38,806 nt of DNA from Thermoplasmata archaeon (GCA_021810045.1 JAJZJR010000015.1:1-38806); one strand, 5' to 3'; counted from the stretch's first letter, positions 16,971 through 23,823 are shown. Notes: generated by a model from the sequence alone, not told the origin. Numbers and translations are program-made.

Positions 16971-18080
16971 ATGAAAATCCTCTGGCTTGCGCACCGTGAT
17001 CCCCTGAATCCTAGAGCCGGTGGTGCAGAGCGAATAATTTATGAGGTTGGAATGCGCCTTATAAAAAATGGTCATCAGGTCTCAGTTCTGGCAGGCGGCT
17101 GGAAAAACTGTGAGAGAGAGGAAATACTGAACGGAATCCGCGTAATGAGATTTGGCCACCGTGTTGGCCCCCATGTCGCCCTGACCGTGCACCTTTTGAA
17201 GCACAGGTATGATGTTATCATTGCAGATTTGGGTCATGCTGTGCCATGGATATCCCCAGTCCTATTGAGGAGGAAGACTATAGTTTCATTTCTACATCTT
17301 CACGCGAGATCACTTCCAGGACAGGTTGGAAGGTTACTTGCGTATTTTATAACTGCTTTGGAGAAATTGTATTTCATAATTTACAATAATTCACATTTTG
17401 TAACCATTTCAAATACATCATTTGCTGATCTAGAAAGTCTGGGAATAAAATCAAAAAATATCTCCATAATACGTCCAGGTGTGAATAGTGAACTGTTCCA
17501 CCCTGCAATAAAAACTGGATATCCGTCAGTTGTTTATTTCGGTGGCATGCGTCGGTACAAGAGGCCTGAAGAATCGCTGTACCTCTTAAAGGAACTCAGA
17601 AATGAAATTAAAGATCTCAAGCTGACAATAATTGGCGATGGGCCTTGCAGGAGTAACCTTGAGAAATTGTGCGTGGAACTGGGTATAAGAGAGAATGTAA
17701 AATTTGCAGGTAGAATATCGGATAGCGAAGTAGCAGGGATTGTTGCATCCTCATGGTTAAACATTCATTCCTCGGTTACGGAGGGCTGGGGCATATCCAT
17801 AATTGAAGCCGCATCGGCCGGCACACCTACCGTTGCATTTAAAGTACCAGGGGTTTCTGATAGCGTGGAAAACGGTTTAAATGGCATAACCGTTGAGAAT
17901 GGCAACAGGCAATCACTGACTGAAGCTGCACTGGAGATCCTGAGAAATCCCGAAAAATGGCGGACATCCTCGGTCAAAGTGGCGCAGAAATATTCCTGGG
18001 ACAAAACCGCGGAATTGTGGGAAAAGCTGATCAAAGAAATAACTGACGAACGCCATAGCAAAGAAGACGTGAAATCATAA
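16971..18080 (+). CDS. Glycosyltransferase family 4 (GT-B fold)
   Basis: A 369-aa GT4 starting MKILWLAHRDPLNPRAGGAE, the classical N-terminal glycine loop (RAGGAER). The donor domain has VVYFGGMRRYKRPEE and LTIIGDGPCRSNLE. The EX7E motif is TEGWGISIIEAASAGTPTVA, followed by VPGVSDSVENGLNGI. The motifs are all intact, so it is likely active in transferring a hexose or deoxyhexose onto a lipid-linked acceptor. It is divergent from the uxs operon and followed 27 nt later by gmd, which has its own TATA box. Donor unknown. Confidence 0.92.
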   Translation: MKILWLAHRDPLNPRAGGAERIIYEVGMRLIKNGHQVSVLAGGWKNCEREEILNGIRVMRFGHRVGPHVALTVHLLKHRYDVIIADLGHAVPWISPVLLRRKTIVSFLHLHARSLPGQVGRLLAYFITALEKLYFIIYNNSHFVTISNTSFADLESLGIKSKNISIIRPGVNSELFHPAIKTGYPSVVYFGGMRRYKRPEESLYLLKELRNEIKDLKLTIIGDGPCRSNLEKLCVELGIRENVKFAGRISDSEVAGIVASSWLNIHSSVTEGWGISIIEAASAGTPTVAFKVPGVSDSVENGLNGITVENGNRQSLTEAALEILRNPEKWRTSSVKVAQKYSWDKTAELWEKLIKEITDERHSKEDVKS

Positions 18081-18087
18081 TATATAT
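18079..18087 (+). promoter_or_regulatory. TATA box of gmd
   Basis: AATATATAT, overlapping the stop of the upstream GT4 gene, is centred 25 nt before the gmd ATG at 18108. This predicts an independent leaderless transcript in addition to read-through. Confidence 0.5.
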
Positions 18088-18107
18088 CCCTTTCAATTCC
18101 CCGTAAT

Positions 18108-19118
18108 ATGAAAGCAGTAATCACTGGCATATCAGGTCAGGACGGATATTTTCTTTCACAGCTTCTTCTGTCAAAGGGATACGAGGTGCATGGCATTTTG
18201 CGCCGGAATAGCTCAATGACCCAGGGCACTGTAGATCTCCTGCCGGAGAGTATCAGAAAACAGATCATCATTCACTACGGTGATATAACGGATGGAAACT
18301 TTCTCTCAAATCTTCTTTTGAAGGAGAAACCTGAAGAACTCTATCATCTGGCTGCACAGAGTTTTGTGGGATACAGTTTTCAGAACGCTCTTTCCACATA
18401 CGATGCCAATATTGGAGGCACTCTCAATGTCTGCAATGCTGTGAAGGATTCATCTCCCGATACTAGAATGTATTTTGCTGCAACATCAGAACTGTTCGGG
18501 CAGCCAAAGGAGACCCCGCAGAACGAAATGACACCATTCTTCCCCAGGAGTCCCTATGCAGTATCAAAACTTGCAGGCATCTGGACAGTGAGAACATACA
18601 GGGAAGCATACAAACTATTCATGTCTAACGGTATATTGTTCAACCATGAATCAGAGGTTCGGGGACCTGAGTTTGTGACCAGGAAGATATCCCGTTCTGT
18701 GGCAAGGATATTCCATGGCTCAAAGGAACCAGTTGTACTGGGGAACCTCTCTGCAGTGAAGGACTGGGGATATGCCGGGGATTATGTGGAAGGCATGTGG
18801 ATGATGCTCCAGCAGGACTACCCGGATGATTTCGTTCTGGGTACTGGAGAATCACATACAGTCAGGGAATTTGCCGAGGCTGCATTCAAGGAGATTGACA
18901 TGGATATTGAATGGATTGGCAGCGGGATGAATGAGGTCGGGCTATCAGAAGGTATGACAAGAGTTAAGGTCAGCAGGGAATTTTACAGGCCTTTGGAATC
19001 TGATAACTATCGCGCAGACTATTCAAAGGCTAAACAAACCATTGGGTGGAAGCCAAAAACCGGGTTCAGGGATCTGGTAAAAATAATGGTGAAGAACGAT
19101 ATAGACCTCACGGGATGA
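18108..19118 (+). CDS. gmd: GDP-mannose 4,6-dehydratase
   Basis: 336 aa; converts GDP-D-mannose to GDP-4-keto-6-deoxy-D-mannose. The NADP loop is ITGISGQDGYFLSQLLLSKG, LRRNSS binds the phosphate, the catalytic region is AATSELFGQ (T126, E128), and SPYAVSKLAG holds Y150 and K154. The GDP-mannose signature NHES..RGPEFVTRKI is present with EV in place of the usual PR. Length is normal. The ketosugar normally needs a reductase, epimerase or aminotransferase (Rmd, GMER/Fcl, Per) to become GDP-rhamnose, GDP-fucose or GDP-perosamine. None is recognisable in this window, so the partner must be elsewhere. Confidence 0.93.
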   Translation: MKAVITGISGQDGYFLSQLLLSKGYEVHGILRRNSSMTQGTVDLLPESIRKQIIIHYGDITDGNFLSNLLLKEKPEELYHLAAQSFVGYSFQNALSTYDANIGGTLNVCNAVKDSSPDTRMYFAATSELFGQPKETPQNEMTPFFPRSPYAVSKLAGIWTVRTYREAYKLFMSNGILFNHESEVRGPEFVTRKISRSVARIFHGSKEPVVLGNLSAVKDWGYAGDYVEGMWMMLQQDYPDDFVLGTGESHTVREFAEAAFKEIDMDIEWIGSGMNEVGLSEGMTRVKVSREFYRPLESDNYRADYSKAKQTIGWKPKTGFRDLVKIMVKNDIDLTG

Positions 19119-19222
19119 CATCGGGTCCTTTTAAGCATATAAACTGAAACTATCATTCACTATACCGGTATCCTTCCGGAATGCACAACTTTATTGTTTT
19201 CATTTCACATGATTGTTTTATT

Positions 19223-19280
19223 GCCCCGTACGGCCGGTATACGGGACACCGTACGGTTAAGCATACGGAATGGTGTACGG
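19223..19280 (+). repeat. Iteron-like array: five TACGG units at 11-12 bp spacing
   Basis: TACGG occurs at 19229, 19240, 19252, 19264 and 19276, i.e. every 11, 12, 12 and 12 bp, close to one DNA turn. Two of the units sit in the palindrome CCGTACGG (19226-19233 and 19249-19256; the latter extends to ACCGTACGGT). A further GTACG is at 19307-19311. Helically phased repeats are typical of origin iterons, centromere-like parS sites and cooperative operators. Which of these applies is inference. Confidence 0.6.
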
Positions 19281-19332
19281 ATATACCGGCGGCGGTGCCG
19301 GCCGGTGTACGAAAAATGGCACATGACGATGA

Positions 19333-19345
19333 CCCCATCATGGGG
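19333..19345. repeat. Short perfect dyad CCCCAT-C-ATGGGG
   Basis: A 6-bp arm, 1-nt centre inverted repeat between the TACGG array and the larger hairpin. It adds to the density of symmetric sites in this gap. No specific role can be assigned. Confidence 0.4.
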
Positions 19346-19373
19346 GGCTATTCACTGCAACATCACGGGCTGA

Positions 19374-19396
19374 GAATTTGCAGTTTCTGCAAATTC
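19374..19396. repeat. Perfect 10-bp hairpin with TTT loop
   Basis: GAATTTGCAG (19374-19383) and CTGCAAATTC (19387-19396) are exact inverted repeats. A second, imperfect dyad centred on GCCGGCGG follows at 19399-19421 (CCGATTC / GAATTCGG). It lies about 320 bp upstream of any start codon, so it is not an attenuator. Possible cruciform, protein-binding site or small-RNA element. Confidence 0.5.
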
Positions 19397-19688
19397 ACGC
19401 CGATTCGCCGGCGGGAATTCGGATCAGATTTCGGGCTGGCTGGCAAAAATTCCGTACATGCTTCCGGCATGGCATCTCCGATCGTGTTTTAAGAAATTCC
19501 GGAGCAGATTGGACATCAATGAAAACTGACCGCATCGGGACCGGCAATGGACGCTTGATCAGTAGAGCATGCAGTAGCAAATTCAATTATGCTCCGGAAC
19601 TGCACTGTGCGATTATGAAAATTACAAGCTTTCCTTTCATCAATTGTACTGCAGACCCTGAAAATCTGGTTCGGAATTTCAATGTAAA

Positions 19689-19696
19689 TATAAATA
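19689..19696 (+). promoter_or_regulatory. TATA box of the 692-aa gene
   Basis: TATAAATA is centred 25-26 nt upstream of ATG 19718, an ideal leaderless archaeal arrangement that fixes the start codon. Confidence 0.6.
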
Positions 19697-19717
19697 CAAT
19701 GAACTCTTATTTTTTAC

Positions 19718-21796
19718 ATGGACATTCAAACGCTTCGCAAGGTAATTGAGCTCTACCTCAGGGGATTCGGCTATCAGGAGATATCAAAGCGGACTGGCAC
19801 TGCCAAATCCACGGTCCAGGACACAGTGAACAGATGGAGGGAGGGCCAGACAGACATATTCGACCAGGCTCTCAGCTATGTCGACGAAATCACGGAGATT
19901 GCCAGGGGCATGAGGCAGAACGGCACCAGGATTGAGGATTTGAAGATGCCTTTCCTGAACGCATCCGTTCTCAGGGGCCTCAACATTGATCTGCAGGAAC
20001 TTTATTCATTTTACGATGCTGTCAGGGGCTATGGGCCTGATGTCGTTTCAGCGATGGCAAAGACTGTCATTGCGCTCCAGTCCCATGGCATGGATCCTGC
20101 AGGCATGGTGCAAAGGCTGGAATCCCTTGGCAATGAAATAAGGGAGATGGAGAACAGGAAGGATCAACTCCTGCAGGATGTATCGGCAGTAGATAAGGAA
20201 CTGAAGGCAAAGAATGGGGTGAAGGCATCGCTTGAGAAAGAGGTATCAGAACTGCGCGAGTCGGTGAGTTCACTGAAGAAGCAGGGGAAAACCATGGCTG
20301 ATGGCATAAAGAGGGACAGCGGCCGCATTGCGAAATCCGACAGATTCTGGTCAGCCGTGGAGGGCATGGGCATCGATCCCGCAAGCATAGGGGAATTCAT
20401 GGAAAGCGCCAGATCCATGGGGTATGATGCAAGAACAATACCGGATATCAGGGAGATTGAAAAATACGGAATGGACCGGTCAATGTCACCGGATGACATG
20501 CGCACTCTTGTGGTGAGCCTGCGCCAGCTCAATTCCGCGGGATGGTCTCCGGACAGCATTGTCAAGCTCTCCATTGCAATGGGCGGTGTTGCCGATACTC
20601 CCGGCGCTGTGATTGAACACATGCGCAAATACTCAAAAAAGTACAGGAATGTGGATAAGGCCATTGAGGAACTGGACAGGCAGCTTTCCGCTGCTCATAA
20701 AGAACATGAACTGCAGATTGCCAACCTGAAAGCTGATGCTGAGGAAGTTGCAGCCCAGATCGGCGACCTGCAAAGGACACGGGATTCCATTGACAGCGAA
20801 ATCACCGAACTGAACCGGAAAAAGGAGGAGGCAGAGAGCGAATACAGACAGGCTGTGGAAATATTGAGGCAGTACACAGGCTCTGTTGTGAGTATGATTG
20901 ATCTCCAGGATACCATCAGCAGGCAGAACAAAATGAAAAAGGATCTGGAGACATCGATAGGCGCACTGAACAGAAAGCTTGCCGGGATGAAAATATCCGC
21001 TGAGGTTGCTGAGGCGCTCCCGTCCATCATAAAGGGAAGGGACATGAAGACGGCGGAGCTGTGCGTGGCCTTCACTGCCGGATCCAATTCCAATGCAGCC
21101 AGTGAAGAAATGATCAGGGATAGAATCATAAATGACATCATAGAAATAAGCGAGGGCGGCATTGTCCCGGTGCGTTACTCCTCCTATGATCGATTCATCT
21201 CCGGGTCCCAGTATGACAGCCTCATGAAGCTTGATAGGGAAAGGATAAAGATATCGGAGGAAAAAAATGAACTTGAAAACCTGCGTAATCTCTATGGCAG
21301 GGACATAGGATCATATCTGAATGATTATCTTTCAGGAAAACTTCCCGGCGATTCACCTGGCTACAGGATGATCAGGGAGATTGCCGAGAAGTCATTTCTC
21401 CATGAGGTGCAGAAAAGGCTCGACTTGAAGGCCATTGTGGAAATTGGGAAGGACAGCGGTGCCGGGAACCCGTTGATATTTTTCGTTGCACCCGGCGGAT
21501 CATCGGGCAGGGTTGATGTTGGATCAATAAGCATACAGGATCTGGTGGCAGGGATAAGGTCAGGTTCCGGAACCGTGGAAATGCAGACCGGTAACGGAAA
21601 GGTATCGCTTGACACATGCACCGCGGTCATGGAGTTACTGGAAATGTATCTGAATCCGGCCACGCTGGAGATGCTCAGGAAGGCGTGGAGGGAATCCGTT
21701 ATCAATAAGACTGATAAACACGAAAAGGCCGGTCTGCCAAGGTACGGAGGGCTGGTCAATAGGGATAAGATGGGGGAAAGGAAGAGGTCAGGATGA
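19718..21796 (+). CDS. HTH/coiled-coil protein with internal repeats, unknown function
   Basis: 692 aa, not recognised as a known family. Residues 5-42 form a homeodomain-like HTH (VIELYLRGFGYQEISKRTG, then TAKSTVQDTVNRWREG) like those of transposases and ParB/Trp-repressor-type proteins. Long heptad-rich coiled coils occupy about 134-200, 311-385, 397-425 and 505-525. Between them, short units with the pattern G-(M/I/W)-(D/S)-P recur: HGMDPAGM (123-130), MGIDPASI (217-224) and AGWSPDSI (274-281). A C-terminal compact domain (about 540-660) contains LIFFVAPGGSSG. There is no Walker A, nuclease or polymerase motif. Leaderless start. The 3' end overlaps the convergent 88-aa gene by 9 nt. An architectural, SMC-like or replication/segregation role is plausible but inferred. 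Confidence 0.85.
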   Translation: MDIQTLRKVIELYLRGFGYQEISKRTGTAKSTVQDTVNRWREGQTDIFDQALSYVDEITEIARGMRQNGTRIEDLKMPFLNASVLRGLNIDLQELYSFYDAVRGYGPDVVSAMAKTVIALQSHGMDPAGMVQRLESLGNEIREMENRKDQLLQDVSAVDKELKAKNGVKASLEKEVSELRESVSSLKKQGKTMADGIKRDSGRIAKSDRFWSAVEGMGIDPASIGEFMESARSMGYDARTIPDIREIEKYGMDRSMSPDDMRTLVVSLRQLNSAGWSPDSIVKLSIAMGGVADTPGAVIEHMRKYSKKYRNVDKAIEELDRQLSAAHKEHELQIANLKADAEEVAAQIGDLQRTRDSIDSEITELNRKKEEAESEYRQAVEILRQYTGSVVSMIDLQDTISRQNKMKKDLETSIGALNRKLAGMKISAEVAEALPSIIKGRDMKTAELCVAFTAGSNSNAASEEMIRDRIINDIIEISEGGIVPVRYSSYDRFISGSQYDSLMKLDRERIKISEEKNELENLRNLYGRDIGSYLNDYLSGKLPGDSPGYRMIREIAEKSFLHEVQKRLDLKAIVEIGKDSGAGNPLIFFVAPGGSSGRVDVGSISIQDLVAGIRSGSGTVEMQTGNGKVSLDTCTAVMELLEMYLNPATLEMLRKAWRESVINKTDKHEKAGLPRYGGLVNRDKMGERKRSG

Positions 21797-22054
21797 CTTC
21801 ATCTGCATTTCCTCAGCATGGGATGCGAGGATTGAAGCGGCCATGACACACGCATAGTCACCAGGGTCTGGTAATCCAATCCTCAGAAGCCTCTCCATGG
21901 TCTCAGCCGCAAGGTCAGGAATGCTGTCCTGGAATTCATGCAGAATTCCATTCATAATGGCATCATGGGATAGAATATCAACGAGGAATTCAACCGTATT
22001 CCTGAAATCTTCATCAACAGCATCGAGATCCCAATCCGCATTCCGTTCCGCCAT
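21788..22054 (-). CDS. Small acidic helical protein, unknown function
   Basis: 88 aa starting MAERNADWDLDAVDEDFRN. It is strongly acidic and appears all-helical (TVEFLVDILSHDAIM...), with no recognised motif. ATG 22054 is preferred over an upstream in-frame start at 22147 because the longer form would overlap the winged-helix gene by 77 nt, and an AT-rich TATA-like stretch lies at about 22065-22078. The stop overlaps the end of the 692-aa gene tail to tail by 9 nt. The next gene upstream on the same strand is the winged-helix regulator. The acidic charge would suit a partner of a DNA-binding or basic protein, which is inference only. Confidence 0.6.
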   Translation of the reverse strand: MAERNADWDLDAVDEDFRNTVEFLVDILSHDAIMNGILHEFQDSIPDLAAETMERLLRIGLPDPGDYACVMAASILASHAEEMQMKSS

Positions 22055-22070
22055 TGCGAAATCAATACAT

Positions 22071-22370
22071 TTATTTATATAAACTATACCCACGCAGCTT
22101 CTGCACGTCTGGAAATTCCTTCCTGACTGTGTCAAGAATGGATGCAATCCTCTTCCCCTTCTCAGTCAGCGATATGAAAAACACCCTCCTGCCCTGCATC
22201 TCCTCCCTCATGGCTGTGATGCCCTCATCCGTCAGTGTTTTCAGCAGCGCGTCAATGGTGTTTATGGAGGGGCCGAAATCCATGATCTGCATCTTCTTCA
22301 CCTCTCCCCTGTCGTATATGCCCAGGATAACCGAAACTGCATGCTTCTCCGACAGCGTCTTCAATATCAT
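22071..22370 (-). CDS. Winged-helix DNA-binding regulator (MarR/PadR-like)
   Basis: 99 aa. Helices H1-H3 run through LSEKHAVSVILGIYDRG, FGPSINTIDALLKTLTDEG (recognition-helix region), then the wing REEMQGRRVFFISLTEKGKR and a C-terminal helix IASILDTVRKEF. This is the size and order of single-domain archaeal wHTH regulators. Its start region overlaps an inverted repeat TGATTG-N28-CAATCA (22377-22416), so autoregulation and control of the divergent Rad52-like gene is likely. A similar wHTH (AspA of pNOB8) acts in archaeal plasmid partition, but there is no specific evidence for that role here. Confidence 0.8.
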   Translation of the reverse strand: MILKTLSEKHAVSVILGIYDRGEVKKMQIMDFGPSINTIDALLKTLTDEGITAMREEMQGRRVFFISLTEKGKRIASILDTVRKEFPDVQKLRGYSLYK

Positions 22371-22376
22371 AATTCA

Positions 22377-22416
22377 TGATTGAAGATGCATTCTTAATCC
22401 TTATGATGCACAATCA
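22377..22416. promoter_or_regulatory. Candidate operator in the divergent wHTH/Rad52-like promoter region
   Basis: TGATTG (22377-22382) and CAATCA (22411-22416) are inverted repeats flanking the putative wHTH promoter. The right arm is part of ATGATGCACAAT (22403-22414), which recurs exactly at the start codon of the RHH gene (23355-23366). A shared site would link regulation of both genes. This is inference from sequence identity. Confidence 0.4.
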
Positions 22417-22434
22417 AGCTTGATGGCGGATACC

Positions 22435-22441
22435 TTATATA
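22435..22441 (+). promoter_or_regulatory. TATA box of the Rad52-like gene
   Basis: TTATATA is centred 25 nt upstream of ATG 22463, predicting a leaderless transcript. The overlapping ACATGTATTACATGCATG stretch (22441-22458) is partly symmetric and could be bound by a regulator. Confidence 0.55.
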
Positions 22442-22462
22442 CATGTATTACATGCATGAATC

Positions 22463-23074
22463 ATGGACATCAAACTGGAGGGCTGGACATTCATGCCCAG
22501 CTATATGGCAGAAGCCATGAATGCAAGGCTTCGTGAGATATTTGCGGGAATGGCGGAGAACACGCACTTCATAATGAAAGGGGAGAAGCCCACGCTGCTC
22601 AAGGCAGGCGCTGAGGTTATCATGATGCAGATGGGGCTGACTTTCCACTCCCGCGTTGTGTCACACAGGCACAGCACGGGAGAGTTCATTGCCGAAACCG
22701 TGATCTACCGCGATGGCGTTGAACTGGGCAACGGTCTGGGCTATGCGGCCGCATCGGATCACGGCAGTGATGGGAATGCGGCACTGAAGATGGCAAAGAA
22801 GAGGTCATACATCGATGCTGTCCTGAGCGTCACGGGCGCATCCTCAATATTCACGCAGGATTACGGCGAATCCGGCAATCCCATAACAAGGAACCAGCTC
22901 TCATACATCTCCAGCCTCGCCAGGGGCAGCCAGATCCCCGATGATGTCATGGAGGCCATGGTGCATGCATGCGGCTCCGAAAAAATACAGGAGATGTCAA
23001 AGCAGCAGGCATCAAGGCTCATTGATTCCATGCTGAAGTACATCCACAGCGGGAACCATGGCGGAAACAGGTGA
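22463..23074 (+). CDS. Rad52/Rad22-like single-strand annealing protein candidate
   Basis: 203 aa. The N-terminal half has FIMKGEKPTLLKAGAEVIMM, like the fold start of phage and plasmid Rad52-type annealing proteins (GK.flt.aGae.l...fgl). The middle has ETVIYRDGVELGNGLGYAAA and then the hallmark ALKMAKKRSYIDAVLSVTGA followed by SSIFTQD. The C-terminal segment ITRNQLSYISSL...MSKQQASRLIDSML is an accessory helical domain seen after such cores. It would anneal complementary single strands in replication or recombination of a mobile element. Family assignment rests on motifs only. A related DNA-binding protein without annealing activity is possible. Leaderless ATG start; flanked by DNA-binding proteins. 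Confidence 0.65.
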   Translation: MDIKLEGWTFMPSYMAEAMNARLREIFAGMAENTHFIMKGEKPTLLKAGAEVIMMQMGLTFHSRVVSHRHSTGEFIAETVIYRDGVELGNGLGYAAASDHGSDGNAALKMAKKRSYIDAVLSVTGASSIFTQDYGESGNPITRNQLSYISSLARGSQIPDDVMEAMVHACGSEKIQEMSKQQASRLIDSMLKYIHSGNHGGNR

Positions 23075-23076
23075 AT

Positions 23077-23087
23077 TTTATATATTC
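23077..23087 (+). promoter_or_regulatory. TATA box of the small basic protein gene
   Basis: TTTTATATATT lies about 24 nt upstream of the GTG at 23106, supporting the GTG start over an out-of-frame ATG at 23102 that leads only to an 11-codon frame. Confidence 0.5.
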
Positions 23088-23105
23088 TCCTTCCTATATA
23101 CATGA

Positions 23106-23330
23106 GTGCAGAAGGACCGCAGCCTGAAGCTTCTTGACGATCTCGATCTGGTCATGGCGCAGATCATCAGGGAGAGCAAAACTGTCAGGAGGGATGCAAG
23201 GAAGGCCAGGAAGCTCATGGCATCCGGCAGGACACGTAAGGCGCTGAAGCGCATATCCCGCATCAGGAATGCGGACATGGATGAACTGATGTCATACATG
23301 AAGGGCATCATAAACCAGATGATCAGGTGA
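23106..23330 (+). CDS. Small basic helical protein, unknown function
   Basis: 74 aa, GTG start, rich in Arg/Lys (RESKTVRRDARKARKLMA, RTRKALKRISRIRN) and predicted to be entirely helical. No family recognised. The charge and setting between a Rad52-like and an RHH protein suggest nucleic-acid binding or contact with the acidic 88-aa protein. It has its own TATA box, and the next gene starts 35 nt later. Confidence 0.65.
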   Translation: MQKDRSLKLLDDLDLVMAQIIRESKTVRRDARKARKLMASGRTRKALKRISRIRNADMDELMSYMKGIINQMIR

Positions 23331-23335
23331 GTGAA

Positions 23336-23344
23336 ATTTTTATC
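23336..23344 (+). promoter_or_regulatory. TATA-like element of the RHH gene
   Basis: AATTTTTAT is centred about 25 nt upstream of ATG 23365. The start codon lies inside the repeated ATGATGCACAAT motif (23355-23366), so a bound regulator would cover the transcription start. Confidence 0.4.
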
Positions 23345-23364
23345 AGTGCTGGTCATGATGCACA

Positions 23365-23823
23365 ATGGAGAAGAAGCGCATATCATTATCAATACCTGCT
23401 GATTTATATGACAGGCTGGAGGACATAAGGGAGAAGAGGCAGCCCATGTCCGGGCTGATATCTGACATCCTGCATTTTTATGCGGACAACCACGGGAATA
23501 TACTGACGAAAGACGAGCACATGGCGATCATAGGAAAGAAGGACGAGGCCATTCAGGATCTGAGCAGAAGGATTGACGATCTGAATGCCACAGTGGACGG
23601 ACTGACGGAGAAGATCAGGTCGATATCACATGAACTGGGCATGGCTCTGGATGAGGTAAAGCAGAAGGACAATGATTTCAGGGAGATGCGTGACGACCGC
23701 AACAACATTGCAAGCATAAACAGGGTGCTCCAGAGCACCATTGAGGAACTCAGGGAGGAGAATGAAAGCCTCCGTGAGAGGGTGAACGGCCGGAGGATCT
23801 TTGGCAGAGGCCCGGGAAAATAA
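23365..23823 (+). CDS. Ribbon-helix-helix protein with C-terminal coiled coil
   Basis: 152 aa. Residues 3-42 fit the RHH (CopG/MetJ) fold: a beta strand KKRISLSIPADLYDRLEDI, then helix RQPMSGLISDILHFYADN. Residues about 65-140 are a continuous coiled coil (LSRRIDDLNATVDGLTEKI...ELREENESLRERV). RHH proteins bind DNA as dimers. The long coiled coil suggests higher-order assembly, as in segregation adaptors (SegB/ParG-type), rather than a simple repressor. No ParA/SegA ATPase is visible nearby, which weakens a standard partition model. Last gene of the module; about 100 bp separates it from the convergent GT2. Confidence 0.75.
   Translation: MEKKRISLSIPADLYDRLEDIREKRQPMSGLISDILHFYADNHGNILTKDEHMAIIGKKDEAIQDLSRRIDDLNATVDGLTEKIRSISHELGMALDEVKQKDNDFREMRDDRNNIASINRVLQSTIEELREENESLRERVNGRRIFGRGPGK

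Larger units (their letters stand above)
19119..19717. other. 600-bp structured non-coding region (phased TACGG repeats, hairpins)
   Basis: No credible gene. The stretch contains ACCGGT/CCGTACGG/CCGGCCGG palindromes, a phased TACGG array (19223-19280), a CCCCAT/ATGGGG dyad, a perfect 10-bp hairpin (19374-19396) with a second imperfect dyad beside it (19399-19421), and the TATA box of the next gene. Such density is unusual for a simple promoter. An origin, a partition site, or binding sites for the adjacent HTH protein are possible. Confidence 0.6.

Noticed and set aside
19223-19311. CRISPR array
   Set aside because: The repeat unit is 5 bp with 11-12 bp period; there are no 25-35 bp direct repeats or spacers, and no cas genes in the window.
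19181-19749. Two overlapping frames of 103 and 123 codons in the structured gap
   Set aside because: They cross hairpins and the TACGG array, have no promoter, and the second runs into the next gene's start. The composition is not protein-like.
20164-22147. Long antisense frames (105-166 codons) opposite the 692-aa gene, and the N-terminal extension of the 88-aa gene
   Set aside because: The antisense frames are Ser/Leu/Met-rich mirror frames of a GC-richer gene with AGG/ATG-biased codons, with no promoters. The extension would overlap the winged-helix gene by 77 nt.
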